Below are positions 1 to 7,073 of a stretch of DNA of 29,384 bases, in pieces. A program made the position numbers and the translations under genes. Source of the DNA: UBA3700 sp963592135 (lineage in GTDB: Bacteria > Bacillota > Clostridia > Christensenellales > UBA3700); the NCBI GenBank assembly GCA_963592135.1, contig CAVAVP010000022.1:1-29384 (forward strand). The letters are read 5' to 3'. The notes below the pieces were generated by a model that saw only the letters and a list, made by a program, of their open reading frames with translations, did not search any database and was not told where the DNA came from. Every line of letters starts with the position of its first letter. Position 1 is the first letter of the stretch.

Positions 1-61
1 ATTTAAATTAAAAAATATAAAATATTTAATTTTTTTTGCTATTTATTTATTAAAATAATTG

Positions 62-70
62 TGTTATGAT
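62..70 (+). promoter_or_regulatory. Extended -10 promoter of fucI
   Basis: TG at 62-63, one base, then TATGAT at 65-70 form an extended -10 element. No good -35 lies at 16-18 bases upstream, which is tolerated for TGn-type promoters. Transcription would start near 77 and leave a leader of about 59 bases with the ribosome site AAAGGAG before the ATG at 136. Assignment is by pattern only. Confidence 0.5.
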
Positions 71-89
71 TTAAAAGTAAGATGTTTAG

Positions 90-107
90 ATTTTAATTAA
101 TTAAAAT
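90..107. repeat. 18-bp AT-only perfect palindrome in fucI leader
   Basis: Positions 90-107 are a perfect inverted repeat (ATTTTAATT followed by its reverse complement). It sits about 20 bases downstream of the fucI -10 element, where a repressor operator could lie. It consists only of A and T in an AT-rich region, so chance is a serious alternative. Confidence 0.3.
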
Positions 108-135
108 TTAATACAAGAAAATAAAGGAGATTATT

Positions 136-1941
136 ATGGCACAATCAAGATTGATAGGAGACTATCCAGTTATAGGAATTCGTCCAACAATTGATGGACG
201 TAGAGGCAAAATCAAGGTTAGAGAAAGTCTAGAAGACCAAACTATGAATATGGCAAAAGCTGCTGCTAAATTGATTTCAGAAAATGTTAGATACTCAAAT
301 GGCGAACCAGTTAAGGTCATTATTGCAGATACAACAATAGGAAGAGTAGCCGAGGCTGCTGCCTGTGCAGATAAATTTAAAAAGAACAATGTAGATATTA
401 CACTTACTGTTACTCCATGTTGGTGCTATGGCGCTGAGACAATGGATATGGATCCAATGACTATTAAAGCTGTATGGGGATTTAATGGTACAGAAAGACC
501 AGGTGCTGTATATCTTGCTTCTGTACTTGCCACACATAGCCAAAAAGGACTACCTGCATTTGGCATTTATGGACATGAAGTTCAAGATGCTGATGATACA
601 AGTATTCCAAATGATGTTCAAGAAAAGATTTTACGTTTTGCAAGAGCTGCAGTTGCTGTTGCTACAATGCGTGGTAAATCTTATTTACAAATAGGTTCCG
701 TTACTATGGGTATTGGTGGAAGTATTATTTCTCCCGACTTCTTTGAAGAATATCTTGGTATGAGAGTTGAATCAGTTGATGAAGTTGAAATTATCCGTAG
801 GATGACAGAAGGTATTTATGATAAGAATGAATATAAGAAAGCTTTAGCTTGGGTAAAAGAAAAATGCCGTCCAGATTTTGATAAGAATCCTGTAGAAATG
901 CAAAAATCTCTTGCTCAAAAAGAAAAAGATTGGGAATTTACTGCTAAGATGGCTTGTATTATAAAAGACCTTTATAATGGTAATAAAGCACTTCGCAAGA
1001 ACTTCACAGAAGAATCTGTTGGTCATAATGCAATCGTTGGTGGTTTTCAAGGACAACGTCAATGGACAGATTTCTATCCTAACTGCGATTTCCCAGAAAG
1101 TATTCTAAACTCATCATTCGATTGGAATGGTGCAAGAGAGCCATATATTTTAGGTACAGAAAACGATACATTAAATGCTACAAGTATGTTGTTTATGAAA
1201 TTATTAACCGGAAGAGCACAAATGTTTGCTGATGTTCGTACATATTGGTCAGGTGATGCAGTTAAACGTGTTACTGGATATAAATTAGAAGGTAAAGCAA
1301 AAGAAGCAGATGGATTTATTCATTTAATTAATTCGGGTGCTTGTTGTGTTGATGCATGTGGCGAATTAAAAGATGAAAAAGGCAATGCCGTTATGAAACA
1401 GTGGTGGGAAGTTACAGATAAGGATATAGATACTATTATGTCCCACGTAACATGGCCTTATGCGGATTTAGGATACTTCCGTGGTGGTGGTTATTCTAGT
1501 CGTTTTGTTACAAGAGCAGAAATGCCAGCAACTATGATTCGTCTTAACCTTATAAAGGGATTAGGACCAGTAATGCAAATTGTTGAAGGTTGGACTTTAA
1601 AACTTCCAGACGAGGTTACAGATACACTTTGGAAACGTACGGATTATACGTGGCCATGTACATGGTTTACTCCAAGAGTTACAGGTAAGGGAGCATTTGA
1701 TTCAGCATATGATGTAATGAATAATTGGGGCGCAAATCATGGAGCAATATCTTATGGTCATATTGGTGCTGATTTGATTACAATGTGCAGTATGTTACGT
1801 ATTCCAGTATGTATGCACAATGTAGATGAAAAAGATATTTTCCGTCCATCAACTTGGAATGCATTTGGAATGGATAAGGAAGGACAAGATTTTAGAGCAT
1901 GCGATGCATTTGGTCCTATGTATAGAAATATTCGTAAATAA
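136..1941 (+). CDS. fucI: L-fucose isomerase FucI
   Basis: Ketol isomerase converting L-fucose to L-fuculose, the first intracellular step of fucose use; usually a cytoplasmic Mn2+-dependent hexamer. The 601 residues are collinear with the E. coli enzyme (591 aa), sharing blocks such as GIRPTIDGRR, TPCWCYGAET, GFQGQRQWTD and MLRIPVCMHNV. The three metal ligands are visible: Glu342 in GTENDTLN, Asp366 in FADVRTYW and His535 in NWGANHG, matching E. coli Glu337, Asp361 and His528. The start at 136 has AAAGGAG upstream. It stands alone between its own promoter and terminator; no fuculokinase, aldolase, mutarotase or fucose permease is adjacent, so the rest of the pathway must lie elsewhere. D-arabinose isomerase activity is a known side reaction of the family. 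Confidence 0.97.
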   Translation: MAQSRLIGDYPVIGIRPTIDGRRGKIKVRESLEDQTMNMAKAAAKLISENVRYSNGEPVKVIIADTTIGRVAEAAACADKFKKNNVDITLTVTPCWCYGAETMDMDPMTIKAVWGFNGTERPGAVYLASVLATHSQKGLPAFGIYGHEVQDADDTSIPNDVQEKILRFARAAVAVATMRGKSYLQIGSVTMGIGGSIISPDFFEEYLGMRVESVDEVEIIRRMTEGIYDKNEYKKALAWVKEKCRPDFDKNPVEMQKSLAQKEKDWEFTAKMACIIKDLYNGNKALRKNFTEESVGHNAIVGGFQGQRQWTDFYPNCDFPESILNSSFDWNGAREPYILGTENDTLNATSMLFMKLLTGRAQMFADVRTYWSGDAVKRVTGYKLEGKAKEADGFIHLINSGACCVDACGELKDEKGNAVMKQWWEVTDKDIDTIMSHVTWPYADLGYFRGGGYSSRFVTRAEMPATMIRLNLIKGLGPVMQIVEGWTLKLPDEVTDTLWKRTDYTWPCTWFTPRVTGKGAFDSAYDVMNNWGANHGAISYGHIGADLITMCSMLRIPVCMHNVDEKDIFRPSTWNAFGMDKEGQDFRACDAFGPMYRNIRK

Positions 1942-1960
1942 ATTGTAAAAATTATATAAA

Positions 1961-1993
1961 AAACCAACTTGATATATTTCAAGTTGGTTTTTT
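1961..1993 (+). terminator. Intrinsic terminator after fucI
   Basis: A perfect 12-bp stem (AAACCAACTTGA at 1961-1972, TCAAGTTGGTTT at 1979-1990) closes a 6-base loop and runs into six Ts (1988-1993). It ends the fucI transcript 20 bases after the stop and separates it from the next gene. Confidence 0.93.
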
Positions 1994-2120
1994 ATATTTA
2001 AATTTTTAAGAATCAAAGTGTTTTTTTTTATTATGTAAATTACTGTTATAAATAAAAAATCTAGAAATATTTATATGAGATGGCGATTGAAAATATTGCA
2101 AAATAATTAACTCAAAATGC

Positions 2121-2181
2121 TGTATTTGACTAAGTTAAAATACAAAGTCCTATTTAAAAAAGTGCATATAAATTGTATAAT
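2121..2181 (+). promoter_or_regulatory. Putative promoter and inverted repeat before the sialidase-like gene
   Basis: A consensus TATAAT lies at 2176-2181 but without a recognisable -35 at the usual distance. Just upstream is an inverted repeat, TGTATTT (2121-2127) and AAATACA (2138-2144), whose 10-base centre contains a further ACT/AGT pair. An activator or repressor could bind there. The remainder of the 1942-2215 gap holds the fucI terminator and AT-rich DNA with no coding potential. Confidence 0.4.
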
Positions 2182-2215
2182 GTTTATATGTTATGGATAA
2201 TTGAATGGTAAATAA

Positions 2216-3589
2216 ATGAAAAAATCAATAAAAGTTTTAACTATTATAGTTTTGTTATTAGCAGCTGTTTTTAGTGTTTCTTGTAGTAATAAAGAAACTT
2301 CAAGAGCAGTCATTTTTATTGATTTAACACAAAAGCCGGATGATATAGATGAAGCGTATTCTTATTTATATGATTTAACAGAAATAGATAGATGTGAAGG
2401 TAATTGTGATTTAGAAGGCGGCGAGTGGAATTATTTAGCGCACCCAGATAGTGTTTTGTTAAATAAGGGGACAGAAAATGAAGTAATATGGACTGCATAT
2501 GTACATGGGCACGGAAAAGGTCCTATTTTAGTTAAAACATCAAGCGACGAAGGTTTAACTTATTCTAAAAGAAAAGTAACGCCAAACTCTTGGCTTTATA
2601 GTGAAGAAACACCAACTATTTATGAATTAAATTTTAAAAATGGAGATAAGAAACATATATTAATTTCAGCAAATCCTAAATGGGGCAAAAATGGCGTTAA
2701 TGTTTTTGAAAACTACGATCATGGTAACGGTTTTAATGCTTCAATTTCTTTAGATAATTGTGAAACCTGGTCTGAATTTAAAACATTTTATGGATATGGA
2801 AGCGATGGATATGTTGCAGCTATAGTTGCTATGAGTTCATTAACACAATTAAAAGAAAACGGAGAGTTTGTAGAAAAATGGATGGGACTTTTTCATGATG
2901 CAAGTTTTAAGTTATATAAGTCAATTTTAACATTTGATATAGATGGTAATATGCAATGGTCAAAGCCAGAGCAGTATTTATCTAATAGTAAAAAAGGTTT
3001 AAGTTCATCTCAAAGGAGTATAGCAAAGAAAAATAAATTATGTGAAGTTGAGGTTATAAGGTCAAATAATGGTCTTGGAGATAAACTTGTAATGATTGCT
3101 AGGAACAATACGCATAAGAACAATTCCATGATGGCATTTTCTTATGATGAAGGAAAGACTTGGAGTGAATTAAAATATGTGCCTGATTCATTAAATGGTG
3201 ATAGACATAAGGCAGAGTATAGCACAGATAATTCTGGTAGAATATTGATTACGTATAGAGATATTATAAATAAATCAACAGCAGTAGGCTCAATAAAAAG
3301 TCGTGGTTGGTGTGCTTGGGTAGGAACGTTTGAGGATCTTGAAAAATGGTACAATGGTGATGTAAGTTCAACAGGCCAGTATGAAATTAGACTTGCACAT
3401 ATTTACTCAGAAGATATAATTTCTTATGGAGAGTATTGTGATTCAGATACAGGATATTCTGGAAATGTATGTTTAAAGGATGGAACGTTTGTCGTTGATA
3501 CATATGGAGAGTTTGATAAATTGGGTCAAACATGCATTGCTTCAAAAAGAATAAATTTAAATGATTTAGATAATTTAATAAAAAAATAA
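2216..3589 (+). CDS. Secreted sialidase-like Asp-box (BNR) lipoprotein
   Basis: Predicted surface lipoprotein of 457 aa: hydrophobic signal segment (residues 6-20), then Cys23 as the likely lipidation site (context SVSC, a weak lipobox). The mature part looks like a six-bladed sialidase-type beta-propeller. Asp-box repeats SxDxGxT(W/Y) occur at 109-116, 178-185 (Cys replaces Gly) and 309-316. The block LVMIARNNTHKNN...GDRHKAEY (291-335) and the C-terminal DTGYSGNVCLKDGTF (411-425) are typical of GH33-like sialidase relatives. Arg296, Arg330 and Arg348 are candidates for a carboxylate-binding arginine cluster, but the full catalytic set was not established, so a non-sialidase propeller is possible. 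There is no clear Shine-Dalgarno before the ATG; the start is chosen because it gives an intact signal peptide. The PAS gene follows after 12 bases. Confidence 0.75.
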   Translation: MKKSIKVLTIIVLLLAAVFSVSCSNKETSRAVIFIDLTQKPDDIDEAYSYLYDLTEIDRCEGNCDLEGGEWNYLAHPDSVLLNKGTENEVIWTAYVHGHGKGPILVKTSSDEGLTYSKRKVTPNSWLYSEETPTIYELNFKNGDKKHILISANPKWGKNGVNVFENYDHGNGFNASISLDNCETWSEFKTFYGYGSDGYVAAIVAMSSLTQLKENGEFVEKWMGLFHDASFKLYKSILTFDIDGNMQWSKPEQYLSNSKKGLSSSQRSIAKKNKLCEVEVIRSNNGLGDKLVMIARNNTHKNNSMMAFSYDEGKTWSELKYVPDSLNGDRHKAEYSTDNSGRILITYRDIINKSTAVGSIKSRGWCAWVGTFEDLEKWYNGDVSSTGQYEIRLAHIYSEDIISYGEYCDSDTGYSGNVCLKDGTFVVDTYGEFDKLGQTCIASKRINLNDLDNLIKK

Positions 3590-3601
3590 GGTAGGTATAG
3601 T

Positions 3602-3964
3602 ATGGAAATAGAAAAAATTTTAAAAAGTATTATTGAACAAGATACATCAAAAATTGTAGTGTGTAATTTAGATCATATTGTAATTTTCATGAATAAAAAA
3701 GCAAGAGAAATATATGGAGATAGTATTTTAAATAAGAGTATATTTGATTGCCATAATTCAACATCTCAAGAATTAATCGTAAAAGTTGTTGATTGGTTTA
3801 AAAAGAGTAAGGAAAACAATATAGTTCATACGTTTTATAGTCCAACACACAATAAAGATGTGTATATGGTAGCCTTACGTGACGAAAATAATGAACTTAT
3901 TGGTTACTATGAAAAGCATGAATATAGAGATAGAGATGCAACTCCATTTTATGATTTAAAATAG
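3602..3964 (+). CDS. Small single-PAS-domain protein
   Basis: A 120-residue soluble protein consisting of little more than one PAS fold. The segment IVVCNLDHIVIFMNKKAREIYG (about 18-39) is a typical PAS N-terminal strand-helix start, KSIFDCHN (45-52) follows, and VYMVALRDENNELIGYYEKHE (about 87-107) forms the last strands. No kinase, cyclase, DNA-binding or membrane segment is attached, so it would act as a stand-alone sensor or adaptor; ligand and partner are unknown. It starts 12 bases after the sialidase-like gene with only a weak ribosome site (GGTAGG), consistent with co-transcription. Similar stand-alone PAS proteins exist in Firmicutes. The domain call is firm and the biological role is not. 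Confidence 0.75.
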   Translation: MEIEKILKSIIEQDTSKIVVCNLDHIVIFMNKKAREIYGDSILNKSIFDCHNSTSQELIVKVVDWFKKSKENNIVHTFYSPTHNKDVYMVALRDENNELIGYYEKHEYRDRDATPFYDLK

Positions 3965-3970
3965 AGAGAT

Positions 3971-4000
3971 TTGACTTTGTTAGTAAAAAAGGTGTAATAA
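3971..4000 (+). promoter_or_regulatory. Promoter of the TrkA-pair operon
   Basis: TTGACT at 3971-3976 matches the -35 consensus in 5 of 6 positions. TAATAA at 3995-4000 is the best -10 with an 18-base spacer; an alternative TAATAT overlaps at 3998-4003. The leader carries GGAG at 4022-4025 before the ATG at 4031. Confidence 0.55.
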
Positions 4001-4030
4001 TATATAGGATAAAATTTAAGTGGAGAAAAG

Positions 4031-4441
4031 ATGAGAGATCATATAGTTATAATAGGTTGTGGTAAGTTTGGATCATACTTAGCAAGTAAACTTTCAGCAG
4101 ATGGTGAGGACGTAGTGCTTATTGATAAAAAACAAGAAGCATTTAAGCAAGTATCTTCAGACTTTACAGGAATAGAAATAATAGATGACGCTTTTGAAGC
4201 TCATGTTATGGAAGAAGCAGAAGTTTCAAAATCTGCTCAGGTTATCATAGCGACAGAAAGTGATAATACTAATATATTCTTAGCAGCTATTTGCGACAAT
4301 ATTTATCATGCGAAAAAAATATTTGTAAGACAAAGTAATGATGATAAAGATCAGTTATTCAAACTTACAAAATATAATGTTATAGATCCATTTGATTTAT
4401 CTATTAAAAAGTATAATGAAATATCTGCGGAGGATGACTAA
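4031..4441 (+). CDS. TrkA-N (RCK) NAD-binding potassium-uptake regulator, short form
   Basis: A 136-residue cytoplasmic Rossmann protein of the TrkA/KtrA/RCK family, which gates Trk or Ktr potassium channels in response to nucleotides. The dinucleotide-binding motif GCGKFG is intact (Gly9, Gly11, Gly14) and Asp32 at the end of the second strand suits NAD(H) ribose binding. The protein stops after the RCK-N fold and has no TrkA-C domain, so it is shorter than the usual approximately 220 aa. GGAG precedes the start. The next gene begins one base after its stop, and the two very likely form a hetero-complex. No channel gene (trkH/ktrB) is present within the window, so the partner channel is encoded elsewhere. 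Confidence 0.85.
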   Translation: MRDHIVIIGCGKFGSYLASKLSADGEDVVLIDKKQEAFKQVSSDFTGIEIIDDAFEAHVMEEAEVSKSAQVIIATESDNTNIFLAAICDNIYHAKKIFVRQSNDDKDQLFKLTKYNVIDPFDLSIKKYNEISAEDD

Positions 4442-4442
4442 T

Positions 4443-5123
4443 ATGAAGATTTTGATTGCTGGTGGTCGTCATGAGGCAGACTATATAGTTAAAAAATTCA
4501 GAGAAGAAAAACATCAATTAGTTATTATTAACAAAGACTTAGATTATTCAAAGAGTTTATCTAAAGAGTATAAGGTTAAGGTTTATAATGACGATCCAAC
4601 AATGATTTCCGTTTTAGAAAGAGCAGGAATTCAAGGTTGTGATATGGTGGTAGCATTATGTGCAAAGGATGAAGATAACTTTGTTATTTGCCAAATTGCT
4701 GAAAAAGTATTTAATATTGATAAAATTATTTGTACTGTTACAAATCCAAAGAATGTTGATTTGTTCCATGAACTTGGAATAAAATCTGTTGTATCATCTG
4801 CGGATTTCTTGGTAAGAACAATTCAATCTGAAGTTAACTTTGAAAATGTTGTTAACTCTCTTGCGTTTGAACAAGACAAAATATCTATGCTTGAAATAAA
4901 GTTAGATTCTCCAAATCTTGCAATAATAGGAAAGAGTTTAATGCAGCTTGAAAATACTAATCTTTATACTATTGCATGTATTTCCAGAAAAACAAAGGTT
5001 TTAATTCCATCAGGTTCTACAGAAATAAAACTTGGAGATAAATTGTTTGTTGTAACTTCTTATCAGGATCAAGATGCGATTGTTAAATATATAAGAAGAA
5101 AGGCTTCTAAAGAAGACAACTGA
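4443..5123 (+). CDS. TrkA family (RCK-N plus RCK-C) potassium-uptake regulator
   Basis: The 226-residue second member of the pair has an RCK-N Rossmann domain (about 1-125) and an RCK-C ligand domain (about 150-222, ending in PSGSTEIKLGDKLFVVTSYQDQDAI). The start at 4443 is chosen over an upstream in-frame ATG at 4392 because GGAGG at 4429-4433 is ideally placed for it, the family N-terminus MKILIAGG begins there, and the longer form would overlap the previous gene by 50 bases. Its dinucleotide loop reads AGGRHEA, so two of the three glycines of GxGxxG are lost and it may bind nucleotide weakly or not at all. RCK-C domains of this group can bind c-di-AMP in Firmicutes; that is family knowledge and is not shown here. 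Confidence 0.87.
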   Translation: MKILIAGGRHEADYIVKKFREEKHQLVIINKDLDYSKSLSKEYKVKVYNDDPTMISVLERAGIQGCDMVVALCAKDEDNFVICQIAEKVFNIDKIICTVTNPKNVDLFHELGIKSVVSSADFLVRTIQSEVNFENVVNSLAFEQDKISMLEIKLDSPNLAIIGKSLMQLENTNLYTIACISRKTKVLIPSGSTEIKLGDKLFVVTSYQDQDAIVKYIRRKASKEDN

Positions 5124-5144
5124 TCTTTGTACTTTTAAATTTAA

Positions 5145-5173
5145 AAAAATGCTTGTGTTTTCTTAGCATTTTT
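5145..5173 (+). terminator. Intrinsic terminator of the TrkA-pair operon
   Basis: AAAAATGCT (5145-5153) pairs perfectly with AGCATTTTT (5165-5173) around an 11-base loop, and the right arm supplies the T-tract. It lies 21 bases after the stop of the second RCK gene. Confidence 0.75.
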
Positions 5174-5255
5174 GATATATTTCTTGTGGTAAAAAAACTT
5201 GGTCCTACATGCGTTTAATATGACGTTGTGTGATAGTTTTGAACTATAGACAATA

Positions 5256-5303
5256 AATGTTACTTCGCTAATGTCAGACGGTGAAGGAACATTATTTTTT
5301 TTT
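5256..5303 (+). terminator. Terminator-like hairpin in the ATP synthase leader (possible attenuator)
   Basis: AATGTT (5256-5261) pairs with AACATT (5288-5293). After one A-G mismatch, CTTCGC (5263-5268) pairs with GTGAAG (5281-5286, one G-U), closing a 12-base loop. A single A and then nine Ts (5295-5303) follow. This has the architecture of an intrinsic terminator, yet it ends only 21 bases before the atpB start and just ahead of its GGAG. It could attenuate the operon or end a short RNA made from 5174-5255. No strong promoter was found in that stretch; TTGTGT (5226-5231) with GACAAT (5249-5254) at 17 bases is the best, weak, pair. Confidence 0.6.
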
Positions 5304-5324
5304 ATAAAAAGGAGTAAGTTGCTT

Positions 5325-6176
5325 ATGAGTAAGAAGCAAAAAATGATATCCGTTGGGCTGTTGGTTGTAATTGTAATATCTTTGCTCGTTGGAATCATAC
5401 TTACAAACAATAAAATTGAAAGATCGGAATCCATTCAAGAGACAATGAAGGATGCTGTTCTTCACGAAACTGGTAAGATAAATCTTTTTGGTATAAAAGA
5501 TGTTAATCCTGCTTTAATTTCCGCATATGTTGTAACAATTATATTATTAATAGTTGCTGCATTAATTCGAATATTTGCAATACCTAAATTTAAATATGTT
5601 CCAGGTAAATTCCAATTATTGCTTGAAAAATCAGTTGGAATGTTTGATGGAATGGCAAAATCAAATAGTCCTCATAGAAATGGATTCTTAGGGGCTTATA
5701 TTTTTGCTGCGGGAGTATATATATTTGTTGGTACATTATTTGAATTAATAGGGCTTCAAGGTATTACAATTCAAGGACATTCAATAGCACTTCCAGCGCC
5801 GCTTTCGGATATAAATGCTGCAATTGCTATGGGGTGCTTATCTTATTGTATTATCTTATCTGGTGGTATAGTAGGAAATGGATTAAGAGGAGTAGGTAAA
5901 ACTTTAAAAGATTTTTCGCTTCCAATTTCTATGAGTTTCCGTTTATTTGGTGCATTATTAAGTGGATTATTAGTTACAGAACTTGTTTATTACTATTTGC
6001 AATTAAGTTTTGTTCTTCCGGTAGTTGTAGGTGTTTTGTTTACATTATTACATGCTTTAATTCAAGCATATGTATTAACGATGTTAACAGCACTTTTCTA
6101 CGGAGAAGTTTCAGAACCACATAAAAAAATAAAGAAAGAAAAAATTACACAAAAAGCTCAGATTGGAGGTAATTAA
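5325..6176 (+). CDS. atpB: ATP synthase Fo subunit a
   Basis: Membrane stator subunit forming the proton half-channels against the c-ring. The 283 aa include an extra N-terminal hydrophobic helix (about 8-27) ahead of the usual five or so membrane segments. The essential arginine is Arg206 in MSFRLFGA, and the conserved LIQAYVLTMLT (245-255) supplies the Gln equivalent to E. coli Gln252 (Gln247). The start at 5325 is preferred to an in-frame ATG at 5271 because GGAG (5311-5314) serves it and the upstream codons lie inside a terminator-like hairpin. It is the first gene of the atp operon; atpI, often found ahead of atpB, is absent. The stop at 6174-6176 is two bases from atpE. Confidence 0.95.
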   Translation: MSKKQKMISVGLLVVIVISLLVGIILTNNKIERSESIQETMKDAVLHETGKINLFGIKDVNPALISAYVVTIILLIVAALIRIFAIPKFKYVPGKFQLLLEKSVGMFDGMAKSNSPHRNGFLGAYIFAAGVYIFVGTLFELIGLQGITIQGHSIALPAPLSDINAAIAMGCLSYCIILSGGIVGNGLRGVGKTLKDFSLPISMSFRLFGALLSGLLVTELVYYYLQLSFVLPVVVGVLFTLLHALIQAYVLTMLTALFYGEVSEPHKKIKKEKITQKAQIGGN

Positions 6177-6178
6177 AA

Positions 6179-6547
6179 ATGAAAATAATGAAAAGAATTA
6201 TTCCTGCACTATTCGTGCTATTGATACTTATGTCTATTATATCTGTTTCATTTACTGCTACAGTATTTGCAGAAGATACAACAACTGAACAAACCACAGC
6301 GGTTGAACAAACAAGCGAAAATTCAACAGGTTCAAAAGCTGTAGCTGCAGGTATTGCAATTGGTTTAGCTGCCGCAGGTGGTGCCATAGCTATGGGTATT
6401 GCTATAGCAAAATCAGTTGAGGGTATTTCTCGTCAACCAGAGGCAGAAGGAAAAATTAGAACAAGCCTTATGCTTGGACTAGTATTCGTTGAGACAGCTA
6501 TTATTTATGCATTAATAGTTGCTATATTAATAATATTCGTTTTATAG
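6179..6547 (+). CDS. atpE: ATP synthase Fo subunit c with N-terminal signal-peptide-like extension
   Basis: Ring-forming proteolipid of the rotor. The two-helix hairpin occupies about residues 52-122, with the polar loop RQPEAEGK (85-92) and the ion-binding carboxylate Glu105 in FVETAIIY. Ahead of it are about 50 extra residues: a hydrophobic segment (about 7-28), a possible signal-peptidase site after VFA (29-31), and a Thr/Glu/Ser-rich linker (32-51). Family c subunits are usually 70-90 aa. At the position of the sodium-coordinating Gln32 of Ilyobacter-type rings there is Met72, favouring proton coupling, although Thr106 follows the Glu as in some sodium types. GGAGGT at 6165-6170, inside the end of atpB, is its ribosome site. 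Confidence 0.95.
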   Translation: MKIMKRIIPALFVLLILMSIISVSFTATVFAEDTTTEQTTAVEQTSENSTGSKAVAAGIAIGLAAAGGAIAMGIAIAKSVEGISRQPEAEGKIRTSLMLGLVFVETAIIYALIVAILIIFVL

Positions 6548-6563
6548 AAGGTAGGAAAAAGTA

Positions 6564-7073
6564 ATGAATATTCCTTTGAATATAGATTGGCAACAAATAT
6601 TGCTTCATTTACTAAATTTTGCAATCTTAGCTGCAGGTTTGTATTTCTTGCTATATAAGCCAGTAAAAAAGTTTATAGACAAGAGAAGTGCATACTATAA
6701 GCAAATGGATGATGAAGCAAATAAAAAATTAGAAAATGCAAATTCGCTAGAAAAAACTTATCAAGAAAAGTTAAATTCTGCTGAAGAAGAAATTTCTAAT
6801 TTAAAAGCAGTTGCTGAAAAAGAAGCAGAAAAGAACAGTCAAAATCAACTACAAAATGCTAAGAAAGAAGCAGAAAAGATAGTTTCAGATGCAAAACTTA
6901 GTGCTGAAAATGAAAAGGAAAAGATTATTTCATCAGCTCAAAAAGAAATTGCAAAATTAACTGCATCAGCAGTAGAAAAACTTGCTCAAAAATCATTAGA
7001 GAGTTCATATGATGAGTTTTTAAGTGCCACTCAGGAGAGCGAAGAAAATGGTGAGAAAAACAAAAATAAATAA
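6564..7073 (+). CDS. atpF: ATP synthase Fo subunit b
   Basis: Peripheral-stalk subunit of 169 aa that ties subunit a to the catalytic head. One membrane helix (about 11-31, HLLNFAILAAGLYFLLY) is followed by a typical basic turn (KPVKKFIDKR) and a long, highly charged, alanine-rich helix (about 42-155) that would dimerise as a coiled coil. Length is normal for the family, and no delta-like domain is attached to its C-terminus, which matters because no separate delta gene follows. A ribosome site resembling GGTAGG lies upstream, 16 bases after atpE. The last 26 bases overlap the start of atpA. Confidence 0.93.
   Translation: MNIPLNIDWQQILLHLLNFAILAAGLYFLLYKPVKKFIDKRSAYYKQMDDEANKKLENANSLEKTYQEKLNSAEEEISNLKAVAEKEAEKNSQNQLQNAKKEAEKIVSDAKLSAENEKEKIISSAQKEIAKLTASAVEKLAQKSLESSYDEFLSATQESEENGEKNKNK

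Noticed and set aside
136..3589. fucI and the sialidase-like gene as one glycan-utilisation operon
   Set aside because: A perfect 12-bp terminator and a separate promoter lie between them, so co-regulation is not supported by the sequence.
5220..5249. Nine-codon leader peptide ahead of atpB
   Set aside because: No ribosome site and no run of regulatory codons; short frames of this size are expected by chance.
5271..5324. Upstream in-frame start for atpB
   Set aside because: These codons lie inside the terminator-like hairpin and its T-run, have no ribosome site, and would add residues not seen in the family; ATG 5325 has GGAG at the right distance.
7024..7047. GTG start for the alpha subunit
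   Set aside because: No ribosome site precedes it; AGGAG at 7033-7037 fits the ATG at 7048. Either choice leaves the delta-like domain in place.
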